Shown: positions 25,235 to 36,882 of the stretch, in pieces
How the letters are laid out: every line of letters begins with the position of its first letter
Position numbering within the stretch: position 1 is the first letter of the stretch
Assembly (NCBI GenBank): GCA_027922465.2
Contig: BQMF02000271.1
Coordinates: 248,001 to 312,000 of the forward strand
Direction: 5' to 3'
Origin: Turritopsis dohrnii
Lineage: Eukaryota > Cnidaria > Hydrozoa > Anthoathecata > Oceaniidae
Length of the DNA stretch: 64,000 bases
Notes under the pieces: model-generated
Told to the model about the DNA's origin: nothing
The model's database searches: none
Seen by the model: only the letters and a program-made list of their open reading frames with translations
Position numbers and translations under genes: made by a program

Positions 25235-25507
25235 CTAAACACGGACAGTAAATCGTATAAAGAATAATTTTAGTCTTATTATTCTAGCCTCTCTGCTGTG
25301 AGTTTGTCCTTCCAACAACTCAATGTTGTCCATAATAAATTTTAAACATGACAATGTGTTAGGGAAGCTCATCGAGTTTTTAAAAAACAGAAAGCGCTCT
25401 GTGAAAGCCAAAGCCTCGTCCCCTTCACCCACATGTATTCTATATTCTTTTGCTGAGACCTTTTTCTTCTTTCTTACGGGAGAAGCGGTCCCGTCCTCGT
25501 CCGCCAT
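25235..25507 (-). CDS. Possible small protein or first exon, unknown
   Basis: A 90-codon minus-strand frame from the ATG at 25507-25505 begins MADEDGTASPVRKKKKVSAK, a composition typical of an intracellular eukaryotic N-terminus. An ordinary mixed sequence follows (YRIHVGEGDEALAFTERFLF, then FIMDNIELLEGQTHSREAR). I do not recognise a family. The end may run into an intron, but no clear GT donor was found. An ATG upstream in the same frame exists at 25615; I prefer the later one because of its context. It could be a host exon or chance. Confidence 0.3.
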   Translation of the reverse strand: MADEDGTASPVRKKKKVSAKEYRIHVGEGDEALAFTERFLFFKNSMSFPNTLSCLKFIMDNIELLEGQTHSREARIIRLKLFFIRFTVRV

Positions 25508-25639
25508 TTTGTTTATTTTGATTTTTTCTATCTTTCTCCCAGCCGTCTCTGGTTTAACTAATGACGAAGGACTCCTTGTTGTACATATTAATATGATTTT
25601 AGTGAGTGAAATCACGGTAAAATTTGCAAGTCAGCAGTT

Positions 25640-26505
25640 TTAAAAAATGAAGATCCTAGCTTCTTTTAGCTTCGTTGATTATCTTTAATTGAGTCTCAAA
25701 TTCCTATGTTATGAATATCATAATATTTCAAATGAATTTGTTCAACAGAAAGAAAATATAATTAAAACCTTTAATGAACAACTTATTATAGAATGGTTAC
25801 ATTGATTATAAAATAAATATTAGTCTGTGAAGTCACGGAAATCGAAAACCGTCACGGGATGATCAGATCATATGATGTCAATGCAAAAACTGCCTGGCGC
25901 AACTTTCATCCCGTAGTAAGTATATTTCGTTTACAGTAATCAGGTTAGTTTTTTGGGAATCAGCAAAGTATGAATGCTTAAGAATTACGGCAGAAGTCTA
26001 AAGGTTAGCGTCCGATTAGGGAGATGTCCAGTTGGTACGAAACACCCTTTTGATGAAGAAAAATATAACAAATATAATATATTATAGTTACCAGGACGCT
26101 GCAGTACGTAACAGGGTCTTTCTAAATCTTAAAACAGTTCTTTCATAGTTTTTCATTTTCATATTATGCGTTATCCTTCGTCTTTTGTCATATACGATTA
26201 TATAAATCTTGATGTTTTTTGATTGAGTTTTAAAATGCGATCTTCCAAATGTAAAAACACACGTGTGGTTTTTATCATCTAATGTTTTTTTTCTCGACAA
26301 TATCTACTAAAACGATGTTCTTTATATAGAAACCATGTTACGTATCAAAAGCGTGCAGAAATGATATTACAATAGTGAAATTGACCATCAATGCAACTTG
26401 GGTATTTCATTTTCAAATATAATGAAGTTATATTTTTCGGGCATGTGACAGAAGTATGTTATATAAATGGCCATCATGTACACAGGTAACTTAAAAGTTT
26501 TCTAC
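25640..26505. other. No gene seen
   Basis: AT-rich sequence without repeats or motifs that I could identify, up to the hammerhead-like motif that starts near 26510. Confidence 0.4.
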
Positions 26506-26509
26506 CGAG

Positions 26510-26560
26510 AAAATGTTTTTACTGAAGATGGCGTAAGCCGAAAAGCTTTTACACAAATTT
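26510..26560 (+). ncRNA. Hammerhead-like ribozyme, solo copy
   Basis: The core reads CTGAAGA (26522-26528), a short stem GGC-GTAA-GCC, then GAA and the palindrome AAGCTT, followed by T at the cleavage position. The same layout occurs at 51598 in the 3' end of a Penelope-like element, differing at the variable core position (A instead of T). Stem I is weak here. It is probably a detached end of a Penelope-like element or a retrozyme-like copy. Confidence 0.5.
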
Positions 26561-26844
26561 CCTTATTCTTTGTTATAATCGATAAATTTTCCCTTCCAGT
26601 TTCATGAATTTAATTATTTTCTTGAAATTATTTATTGTTACCCCCTAGAAGTTCTTTATTGCTACCCCTGGAAGTGTTTATTGTTAGCCCGTGAAGCCCT
26701 GAAGAATTTCAAAAAGCTCATTCTGTCATTCTTGACGTTTATAATATAGTTTATCCACTATTGTCAGATCATCAAAACTTCATGGTGTAAACATTACAAA
26801 ATTTGTTTGGGAAAAGGAGCCTTTCACGGAATGCCTAGTTCTCC

Positions 26845-28316
26845 CAAACTCTGGTTTTTATCTAAGTGTACAAAGGTCTGGTGACCAAATTAAGATACAA
26901 CTTTAGTGGTTTTGTCTAAGTTTATGAAGGTCTGGTAACCAAATTAAGATACAACTTTAATGGTTTTGTCTAAGTGTAAAAAGGTCTGGTAACCAAATTA
27001 AGATACAACTTTAATGGTTTTGTCTAAGTTTATGAAGGTCTGGTAACCAAATTAAGATACAACTTTAATGGTTTTGTCTAAGTGTAAAAAGGTCTGGTAA
27101 CCAAATTAAGATACAACTTTAATGGTTTTGTCTAAGTGTACAAAGGTCTGGTAACCAAATTAAGATACAACTTTAATGGTTTTGTCTAAGTGTAAAAAGG
27201 TCTGGTAACCAAATTAAGATACAACTTTAATGGTTTTGTCTAAGTGTAAAAAGATCTGGTAACCAAATTAAGATACAACATTAGTGAATTTTATCTAAGT
27301 GCACAAAGGTCTGGTAACCAAATTAAGATACAACTTTAATGGTTTTGTCTAAGTGTAAAAAGGTCTGGTAACCAAATTAAGATACAACCTTAGTGGTTTT
27401 GTCTAAGTGTAAAAAGGTCTGGTAACCAAATTAAGATACAACATTAGTGAATTTTATCTAAGTGCACAAAGGTCTGGTAACCAAATTCAGATGCAACCTT
27501 AGTGGTTTTGTCTAAGTTTATGAAGGTCTGGTAACCAAATTAAGATACAACATTAATGGTTTTGTCTAAGTTTATGAAGGTCTGGTAACCAAATTAAGAT
27601 ACAACTTTAATGTGCAGCGATGGTGTAGTGGTTAGTACCTTTGAGTGCGACCGCTGCGACCCGTGTTCGAGTCCAGTCATGTCGTATCTCAATACACCAC
27701 TCCGATGCGCTTTAAAAGCAGCGTGTCAGCCCATTAGGAGCCATCGACTGACTGCACACTGGCCTTCGGGCAAGTTAGAGCAATGCTATACGTATCTCTG
27801 GCGGTAAGTCAACTAATAGTTGCAAGTCGGCGGGTGGAAGAACCAACCATTACGGATGGAAGCCCAAGGACTAAAAACTCCCGTTACTTACTTACTTACT
27901 TACTTACTAATGGTTTTGTCTAAGTTTATGAAGGTCTGGTAACCAAATTAAGATACAACTTTAATGGTTTTGTCTAAGTGTAAAAAGGTCTGGTAACCAA
28001 ATTAAGATACAACATTAGTAACTTTTATCTAAGTGCACAAAGGTCTGGTGACCAAATTAAGATGCAACCTTAGTGGTTTTGTCTAAGTGCACAAAGGTCT
28101 GGTAACCAAATTAAGATACAACATTAGTAACTTTTATCTAAGTGTAAAAAGGTCTGGTAACCAAATTAAGATACAACTTTAATAACTTTTATCTAAGTGT
28201 GAAAAGGTCTGGTAACCAAATTAAGATACAACTTTAATGGTTTTGTCTAAGTATACAAAGGTCTGGTAACCAAATTAAGATACAACATTAATGGTTTTTA
28301 TCTAAGTGTACAAAGG
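26845..28316. repeat. 54-bp satellite
   Basis: About twenty head-to-tail units containing GGTCTGGTAACCAAATTAAG and GGTTTTGTCTAAGTG. The period of 54 was checked at 26875, 26929 and 26983. A SINE interrupts the array at 27613-27907. At 28316-28375 the unit continues in inverted orientation, so the array contains an orientation switch. It has no coding frame. Confidence 0.95.
27613..27907 (+). mobile_element. tRNA-derived SINE with CTTA tail
   Basis: The head carries RNA polymerase III promoter boxes: A box TGGTGTAGTGGTTAGTACC and B box GTGTTCGAGTCC. A 200-base body follows, then a (CTTA)n tail. It sits inside the satellite with TAATG on both sides (27608-27612 and 27908-27912), a likely short target duplication. 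It needs a partner LINE to move; the partner is not identified. Confidence 0.85.
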
Positions 28317-28375
28317 CCATTAAAAATGTATTTTAATTTGGTTACCAGGCCTTTGTAGACTTAGGCAAAACCATT

Positions 28376-28680
28376 AAGCCTGGTTCAGACCTGACGATTA
28401 CGACAATTACGACAATTAAATTTTAGTGTAATCGTCATAATCGTCTAATGTGAACACTTTTGTAATCGTCGTAATCGTCATAAGCGCTTGGCATTTACGA
28501 CGACAAAATATCAAAAAATGTTGATATTTTATCGTGGTAGTCGCTCTATTGTATGTAAAAATCTATTGAATTTTACGTCAATTCTATTGTTTTAAGATGG
28601 TGAGGACACGTGCTTCAAATTTTGCAAAGAAGTTCAAATTTAATAAGGGAAAGAAGTATCGTGTGTTAAAATAGATTTTT
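28376..28680 (+). mobile_element. 5' end of a PIF/Harbinger-like element
   Basis: Starts with AGCCTGGTTCAGACCTGACG directly after TTA, the same end and target as the complete MITE at 36588. It then shares the ATCGTCGTAATCGTC-rich interior. The right inverted end is missing. A short frame starting MVRTRASNFAKKFKFNKG lies at its far side. It is inserted in the inverted satellite unit. Confidence 0.65.
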
Positions 28681-28684
28681 AATG

Positions 28685-28842
28685 ATGTTGTCTAAGTGTA
28701 AAATACATTTTTAATGGTTTTTATGTAAGTGTAAAAAGGTCTGGTAACCAGATTAAGATACAACTTTAATGGTTTTGTCTAAGTATACAAAGGTCTGGTA
28801 ACCAAATTAAGATACAGATTTAGTGGTTTTATCTAAGTGAAC
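28685..28842. repeat. Resumed 54-bp satellite units
   Basis: Two to three further units of the satellite resume in the original orientation after the Harbinger-like insertion (GGTCTGGTAACCAGATTAAG and so on), showing that the array once extended to about 28.84 kb. Confidence 0.85.
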
Positions 28843-29980
28843 GTAATGATTTTTGAATAATTAAATAAATTGTTTTATGTTGATCTTCAGTGAAGCAAAA
28901 ATTACTATATGTATCAACAAAAGTGTTCGAAAGAATGTTCTCAAACAGAACATTCGAATCTGTACGCATGTTAATGTTATATTTGTTGCGTTTTTCTTTA
29001 AACAAGGTCAATCGAGTCAAACACAATCAGATTTATAAACGCTTTTGAATGTGAATTTGGCGTTGCATTTGCCAAAGAAATGTTACTTGCAGCAGGTGAG
29101 TCTTAGTCAATAAAGACCAAATTTGTATAAGATTTTATATTGGAAGCTGAACAACACCTCTTGTCATATACATACAAATTTAATATTAGAATTAATTTGA
29201 TAAGGCTATCGAGGCCCTTGATCAAAAATACCTTATGTCTTTACTAACTATTGGTTAATATCGTGGTTTGTTTACATTTCGCAATGTTGAAGTTTGGTGG
29301 TGGACTCTACATACATATTAACATAAAACAAGATTCGCAAAAATGCGACTATATATTTCCCCAAAGTTGCGAAACTTTTGCCAATTATTGTGTGTACATT
29401 GATAACCATAAGAAAAATATGCATCATTAAATAACTACAATGGTATACCATCAATGTCATACTCAGATAAAAATGTTGTCCTTACTAATCAGGGTAGAAT
29501 TGAATTTAATACCACAAAACAACTTATTTTGAACTTATTAAGAAATGAAGATGTTTATGGTCAAATGATAATGTTTCTCTTATAAATTTTGCTGATTAAT
29601 ACTTTCCCTTAAACAACTAAATATCAACAACCGCACCAATGTGTAAGGCAATTTAAGCATAAAAAACATGACAAAAAAAGCTTGACATCCTTTATACCAT
29701 AAAATCACGACAAAACAATGTAATTCAACAGAAGACACTTGCACTTGCTTTTTGTAACTCAGATAAAACTATCTTACAACATTATACAATCAAATTTGTA
29801 TACAGATTTAAAAAAGAAGAAAAGAAAATGTCAAACCTAATTTCAATACTGAAGTATATATTAAGGTAGACATATATAAGCAAATAACTAAAACCATAAG
29901 AAAGATATTGGCAAAGAACTCAATACCAGTTAGTAGAGTCAAAGTAAATACTCATTTATCTAAAATTTAAAAACATAAAA

Positions 29981-30025
29981 ATACATGACTTTAAGTTTCA
30001 TGCATATCGCAATCATCAGATGTAT
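29981..30025 (-). ncRNA. Hammerhead ribozyme (left, minus strand)
   Basis: The mirror copy of the ribozyme at 30049-30093, read on the minus strand, with all core bases identical. The two copies have their 5' ends facing each other across 23 bases, so transcripts leaving the centre in either direction would start with a hammerhead. Confidence 0.75.
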
Positions 30026-30048
30026 AAAATATAGATATATAAAATTTT

Positions 30049-30093
30049 ATACATCTGATGATTGCGATATGCATGAAACTTAAAGTCATGTAT
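30049..30093 (+). ncRNA. Hammerhead ribozyme (right, plus strand)
   Basis: All parts of a type I hammerhead are visible. Stem I is ATACAT (30049-30054) with ATGTAT (30088-30093), fully complementary. The core is CTGATGA (30055-30061). Stem II is built from TGC/GCA in TTGCGATATGCAT. GAAA lies at 30075-30078. Stem III is ACT-TAA-AGT (30078-30086), and C at 30087 precedes the expected cut. Hammerheads of this minimal kind are known from Penelope-like elements and retrozymes; no protein remnant is adjacent here. Confidence 0.8.
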
Positions 30094-30443
30094 TTTTATG
30101 TTTTTAAATTATTTTAAATAAATGAATAAGCAAATAACTACCAAAAGCAATTAAAAGCACTTCAAATTAGCACTTCAAATTTGGACAGAAGAGTTATTTT
30201 CGAAAAAGAGATATATAGGCTTAAAGTGACAATTTATAAAATTGAATTCAAGTATTCAGAATAAACATTTCTGTTCAAAAAAATATGTGCACACCCATTA
30301 TTTATTATTTGATAAAAATGACCATTGTAAATCCCAAATGAAAAAAAACAACAGATTTCGGTACTGAAAATAGACTACACATCCATAACCAAATCACTAA
30401 AAAGCTGAAAGTAGAAGTTTCGTGTTCTGGTTTGATTTGATTT

Positions 30444-30977
30444 AGGCCGATGGAAATTTTATATTAGTTTAGCGTCACCCGCCCGCATCACTTTAAGTGC
30501 CCGCGTAAAAAAGTTCATTATTTTACAAGATTTAATTATTTCAATACAAAATGACAATTTAACAAGAATAATACATCATCCACTTCATTTGCTTGCCCAC
30601 CACCGACCGTCGTATCCCCGGTTCAAAATGTCCAAGTAGTTGCTCTTCCATGTGCGTCTAATGACTTCCCCAGAGTGTTCCGTATAATAAATGTAGCGAA
30701 ATTTCGACATTCGATTACGTAATCGAAGTAGACATTAATTTTTTTGCAGCGTTTTGGAATAATAGAGTTATGGTTTCGATTTCTATCAGATACATGCTGA
30801 AAAAGCCAACTTTGCGGAATACCTAATTTGTTAATAATGCAAAATGCCGTATTTGATGTGTTCTCCGGCTATGTATGGCACTAGAACAAAATTAATGAAT
30901 AATGAATAATTAAAACATGCCGCATGACATTTTCAGCAGTTAAGTGACGCTAAACTAAATAAAATTTCTATCGGCCT
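30444..30977. mobile_element. 534-bp MITE with ~34-bp inverted ends
   Basis: The left end AGGCCGATGGAAATTTTATA..TTAGTTTAGCGTCAC is matched by the inverse of the right end GTGACGCTAAACTAAATAAAATTTCTATCGGCCT. The interior is non-coding. No clear target duplication was identified. Confidence 0.75.
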
Positions 30978-31890
30978 TACAGATTGTTTGTTGGATTGTG
31001 CTTTGATTTATATATATATATATATACGTTTGTTGTTTGTGTAAGGAAAATTGACAGTATATTATATATATCAAGTTTTCCTAAAATATCATATATATAC
31101 ATATACAGTATCAAAATAAATATAGGTGATCATGGAATTAATCCATAGTAAATTATGTTTCTGTTGTCAGATTAAATGACTATCCCCAGGGAAGCACATT
31201 TTTCGACCAGATTCGATTCTTTCAAGTTATTTGTGTCTCAATCTTGTCTGTTATTATACATTGGTTTTCTGACGTTCTTATTGCATATACGACATCACAT
31301 TTTTACTTGCTTTTTTACTAATGTACTTTTTGAATTAACACTGGTTGAACTGGTTGTTCTCCACAAGGTTTCCTTTTATAGCAGTACATCATATATGTGC
31401 TTTCAGTTCACATTATATCAGGACGTAAAATGCAAATAAATCTTCAGCCTGCATTGATAATGAATTTTCGCCTTTGCACTGAAATCAATTTGCTGTTCCA
31501 AGCATTTAATTACCAATCATCATCATCAATCATAATAGCATTTTTGTCATCAACAAAAAAAACAAAACAATATTTTTCTGTTTTTTACACGTTTCTTCAA
31601 AAGTTTTTACGAAACCTTTTAAGACAATACTGAACTAAAACGATTTATTTCCATCACTTAACGTTGAATTCTCTTGAATCATTTTAAAAGCTAGTGGGAA
31701 AATCAAAAATCTTCTACAGCCCATCCGCACTGACTGAAAAAACATGGCGTCTACTTGACTGTAGACTAGCCTCTATTCTTATCTACTTTGGCGGCTAGGT
31801 GAAAATTACATTCTGAGCCGCGGCTATAAAAGTGAACGGAGAAGAAGGAGAAGAAGGAGAAGGAAAATGCCGGTTTTAACATATATTTTG
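30978..31890. other. No gene seen; TA microsatellites
   Basis: Alternating TA runs lie at about 31008-31026 and 31060-31110. The open frames at 31176-31633 are low-complexity and hydrophobic with no recognisable domain. A purine-rich GAAGGA run lies at 31836-31866. Confidence 0.45.
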
Positions 31891-32337
31891 CCCTATGGGG
31901 AAATATATAACAAGGCATAAAATAATTTGGACATTTGAAGCATGTGTCATACGTGAAGTCAAACGCCATCAGATTAAAGAATTCGATGCGCTTGACTGCG
32001 ATTACTGTGTCGGATTGCTAAAAGCATTTTTGTGTCATCCTTGTGTCAATATCGATCAGGTGAGTCTTTGTTAATAAAATCCATGTTTCCAATGCGATTA
32101 ATGAATTCGATGCTTTTGAAAATGATTTTGGTCTAGAATTTGTCATAGAATGGTTGTATCAATACAGGTAAATTGAATCTTTGTCCAATAAACTTTTATG
32201 TTGATAGTTTAACGAAGCTTGATGACCGATGAAGATGTTGTAATTGTAAATAGTTTAGATACAGGTGATATGACTTGCTTTCATGACCATTTGTTGATAA
32301 TGTATTTTGTTTATTTTGTCCATAGATACTGTATTTC

Positions 32338-33170
32338 TATGAAGTTAATTCGGCGCCAAAATCTCGTTTGTCAAGTCGTCGAATCGTTATAGAAGTTAAC
32401 GCGGTTCACAATAAGTCGACATTCAAGTCGTCGAGTCGTTTTAGATGAACACTCGTTTTTCAAATGAAGGCATTTTAGAAGTTTGTTCGTTTCAGATGAT
32501 GACCCGTTGTTCAAAATTTGTCGGTCTTTCATATCAAAACCTATTAAAATTTCATGATCTGTTTATTCCAAATGACACTATTCGTGAGTCCCTTACTTGA
32601 AGCAGGCGATATAGGGTGTTCCACAATAACAGAACATGAACATCTTAATGTGCGGTACATATTTCATTATATAAAGATAAAGAGAAGAGATCTTTCAGAA
32701 TTCTTACCAAACAGTCAAATGTATCTGAAAGAAAAGGGAATCCTTCACAGTTTGGTTATTTTCTCATTCATAACCATGCAACTGTCCATGCTTCATGCAA
32801 CTGCTAGAAAACATGACGGCCAGCATCATGACTTATGTAAATATGTCACAAAAACCTGTTTTTGTGTGAAAGCCAGCACTGACTTAGAGAAACTGGTAAT
32901 CAGGTTGCACCGCCTCATTTTCTGAACCGACTGAACATCTAAAACGGCTAATCTTCCGAAGCGACTCAATTACACAGCATCTAGCGACCCCAACTTCTAA
33001 AACGCCTCAAATTGAAAAACGAGTGTTCATCTAAAACGACTCGACGACTTTGTATGTCGACTTATTGTGAACCGCGTTAACTTCTAAAACGATTAATGAC
33101 GTCACGAGTCAACATCTAAAACGACTCGACGACTTGATAAACGACATTTTGGCGTCGAATTAGCTTCATA
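32338..33170. mobile_element. 833-bp element with long (>100 bp) inverted ends
   Basis: Begins TATGAAGTTAATTCGGCGCC and ends with the inverse of TATGAAGCTAATTCGACGCC. Similarity continues inward for well over 100 bases, including AAGTCGTCGAGTCGTTTTAG and GTTAACGCGGTTCACAATAA. TATTTC precedes (32332-32337) and follows (33171-33176) it, a plausible 6-base target duplication. The central frame at 32554-32925 (123 codons) has no known domain. The superfamily is unassigned. Confidence 0.8.
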
Positions 33171-34284
33171 TATTTCTTACGTTTCCCAATCAGCACTGTG
33201 TTTCAATCGACACAAAAGGTTATGTTAAGTTAGTGAAGTGTGTTTGTATACAAGTCCATCAAGATAAAGGCCATCAAATTAGTGAACCCGTTGAACCAGT
33301 GTGAATTTGGCCTTGGATTTGTCAAATACTTGTTCCTTTTAACAACGCAGAAAAGCTGAGTCTAAATCAATTAAAACCAAATTTGTATAAGGTTAACAAC
33401 GCCTGACGATCTTCGAATTAGTTTGACTATAGCATGTCAAGCTGTCTGAATCAAAAATGTCATTTAGGTTTATGAGTACGACGTTGAAATTGAATAAAAA
33501 GGATGTATTTGACGTTTCTTGTATGTTTTGCACGCAACGCTATCGAAGTAAACGTCATCAAGATAATGAAATCTTTGCTTTTGAGCACGAATTTGGCCTA
33601 AGATTTTTTAAGATTTGTCATAGAACGGTTCTTTGTCATAAAGATGATTCTTTGTCATGGATACAAGTGAGTCTTGGTAAATAAAGATGGAAATCGTTTA
33701 AGGTTATTCATCGGCAGCTTAGCAACGCCTGACAACCAACAGATACAAACTTAATACTGAAACTAGTTTAGATACACTAGTATCCCGGGTAAAAACTTTT
33801 TACCGAACTTAACTTTGAAAACATTAGGTCAAATCCACCATTCCCGTGGTACGTACGCGTCACTCGCCACCCATGTTCAGTATGCGTTGTGTCACAGAAT
33901 TTAACTCGTGTAAAAGTTTCTTTTCAGGCATTAATTTGTTATTACATTCAGAAGATTAAAAACAGAAACAAATAGCAACATGGCTCAGAATAATATATTT
34001 ATACGCAGAAGAGAAGTAACTTTAATGTAAAAAAAATGGCAATATATAACACAGAACTGTTTACCCAGACATACGAAACCAAACATTACAAAATGTTAAT
34101 TCAAAACAAATTGATACCTTCCAACTTTTTCTTTTGTTCCAAAGTTACTACTCGACTGCAACAATTAATGAATTTTTGAAATGATAAATAGTCTGTTCTT
34201 CCCAAAACCATAAACGTCATGATTAAAACCATGAGTTTCATTTCTTTATGCTTTTTTTATTATCACCTAAAAAATTAATACTTG

Positions 34285-34700
34285 AATTGTAATACCGAAA
34301 ACCTAATCATGCCATAACAATATTGAAATAAAAAATAAAACAAAAAGAAAGAAAAAACAAAAAGAAAATTCAAGTACGCATTTATCCTAAAGATAACAAT
34401 TAAAAACAAAATTTGGTCTATAAAGTCAACCGATACTGTGAGTCAATACGGGTTCACTCAACACTGGAGCTGAACAGAATAAAGACTGTGCTAGAGAGTA
34501 TTGAAATAAACAACAACAACAAAAACAAAAAAAAAAATGAAATTCAACTACGCATTTATCCTAAAAACAATAACTAAAAACAACAAAACACCGTAATAAT
34601 AATTGTAATACCGAAAACCTAATCATGCTATAAGAATATTGAAATAAACAACAATAACAAAAAATGAAATTCAACTACGCATTTATCCTTAAAACAAAAA
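34285..34700. repeat. Three local copies of a ~100-bp segment
   Basis: TTGTAATACCGAAAACCTAATCATGC occurs at about 34288 and 34604, and ATTCAACTACGCATTTATCCT-type sequence at about 34365, 34543 and 34669. Each is preceded by ATATTGAAATAAA and A/C-rich runs. It is a small duplicated block of unknown origin. Confidence 0.7.
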
Positions 34701-36580
34701 TTTACCCAGAAGATAAAAAGTCACAAATCTTATTATAATAATGCCAAACTTATATATATACCCAGGTACGTAAACGATTACCATAACACAAAATAATGCA
34801 TAAACATTTCATTGCACAGTGATAACTAATGAACTTCTTAAATACATAATCCATTCTTCTCTTAACTAACCCTCCCAACATCATAATTTAACCCACCATG
34901 TGCTTATTCAAAAAACATTTACAAAAAACTTAATCATACTATGACAAAATCGAAAGAAAAACAATACATACTAAAAGAAACTTTGAAAATATATTTACCT
35001 TAAAAATAATAATTAAAAACACAAACGTAATGACAGAATTAGTATAGCTAAAGAATTTTTAACTTATGAAGAAAACATTCACATATGTGGAGCCATTTTT
35101 TATTTCCAGTGTTCATAGCTCCTCTCTGGAAAATTCAAAACACAACAGTAAACATCCCTCTTACCCTTTATTTATCCACTTATACTAACTGTGTTTTAAC
35201 TAAATAGATACTATTTTAACTTTACCTCTCAATACCAATTCACATCAATATTGATCATGATCTGTAGCCATTATCAAACACTTCTAAACTCTTTACTTTC
35301 TATATATTTCATACCTGTAAACAAATTAATAACACTCGATTAACTTTCCAGCATACTTTCCTATTGTAAACATACACTTTCTCTTTGGTTTCTACTGCAA
35401 TTCCACTACCATTTTTATACAGTGAATGACATAAAAATGCTTTCTTCGTAATTTAATAACTGTGGAGCCATTTTGAAATAAATAAAAAAAGGAACAGCAA
35501 TTTCGTTACCAAAACAAATCAGTAACTAAATCTTTATGATTTGATCGTTTTAACTCTGTTTTTACTCTCTTTTAACGCTGTATTTCTTAAATCCGTTTGA
35601 CTCATGTACTTACGTATATTACTTTATATCTTTTCCAAACAATTTCCCACCGAAAAGAAGTAAAATCACTTTCACCAATGTAAATAAACAATCAGCCATT
35701 CTTCATCTTCATATACACTACTTCTGTACTGCTGCACTCCCATAACTATTTGATAACTATAAAAAGAAATTCGTAAAATCAGCACGACTTTCTTCCACTC
35801 GTTCTTCGTTTGGTTTTCATCTGAAAAAACCTATATATAAAAAAAACAAACATCTGTTCAAAAACTCACCTACGCATGTTTGCTACCTGCTAACTAATCA
35901 CTTACACACGTGCTGCTGCCTGTTCTTTTATTAATCTAAAATACAATAACAGTAAAAGTTTAACAATAACAATATAACAATACCTTCGTATGTATACAAA
36001 CCTGTGTTTCTTCGTGAAAACAACTACGATAATGAAAACCGTTATTAACGAACTATTTTTTTGGAAATCGGCAACCAATCAAATTGGAGAAAAAATAATT
36101 TCTTGCGTTTTGACTGGTTTAAAAAATTATAACGTCACACTTAGGCTACGTAACATTAAAAAAGTGTCTGTCGCCGCTGCGTGGTTTTACGACGAAAAGG
36201 GAAAAAATAAGAAGGTTTTGACCGTGTAAAAAAAAGTAAATATATCACTCTCTAAAATAAAAGTGGGATGCACAATTGCGAATTAGTATAATAAGATGTT
36301 ATTAAGGCCGCCTGAGCCTGAACCGGCTTGTTTTTGGTTTTTTTACATTTGTGAATAATAGAGTTCGTTAACAAATGTCTACAAAACTATTGTCATCTAT
36401 TTAAAAAGTAACAAAGACGTTAATTGGAAGTTGTTGTTATAAACCAGGCTTTTAATGACTATGGTCAGATACAACCATCACATTCTGATTTTGTTACGTT
36501 ATTTTGTCGTTTTTAGTGAAACAAAGGTCGATTTGAAATCAAATAAAACTTCTACTAGAACCAATCACAAGTTTAGATTT
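34700..36580. other. No gene recognised
   Basis: AT-rich. TGTGGAGCCATTTT occurs twice (about 35090 and 35463). The frame at 35990-36229 has no known motif. Confidence 0.45.
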
Positions 36581-36587
36581 AGCCTTA

Positions 36588-36838
36588 AGGCCTGGTTCTG
36601 ACTTGACGATTACGACGATTACGACGATTAAAATTTAGTGTAATAGTCGTAATCGTCATAATCGTCTAATGTGAACACGTTTGTAATCGTCGTAATCGTT
36701 GTAAACGCCTGGCGTTTACGACGACAAAATATCAAGCTTTTAGATACTCGAGAGTGTTCAGCTGGCGATTGGCGATTACGACGATTCATTTTTCTTTTAA
36801 TCGTCGTAATCGTCATAATCGTCAGGTCTGAACTAGGT
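36588..36838. mobile_element. PIF/Harbinger-type MITE, complete
   Basis: A 251-base element with inverted ends AGGCCTGGTTCTGACTTGACG and (inverse) ACCTAGTTCAGACCTGACG, flanked by TTA on both sides (36585-36587 and 36839-36841). TTA/TAA is the usual PIF/Harbinger target. The interior repeats GACGATTACGACGATTA and its inverse. Confidence 0.85.
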
Positions 36839-36882
36839 TTAACTGTTTAAGTGAAACGAGTCTCCAAAGAATGTTGATTTTA

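Larger units (their letters stand above)
29948..30127. repeat. Long palindrome
   Basis: Two arms of about 80 bases around a centre near 30037; the inner 60-plus bases are nearly perfectly complementary. The arms contain the divergent hammerhead sequences annotated separately. It would form a strong hairpin in DNA or RNA. Confidence 0.95.

Noticed and set aside
26845..28316. Regular repeats with spacing that could suggest a CRISPR array
   Set aside because: The units are contiguous 54-base copies with no unique spacers, in eukaryotic DNA; it is a satellite.
32554..32925. 123-codon frame as a known transposase
   Set aside because: No DDE-type spacing or zinc motif could be seen; it was left as unknown within the inverted-end element.
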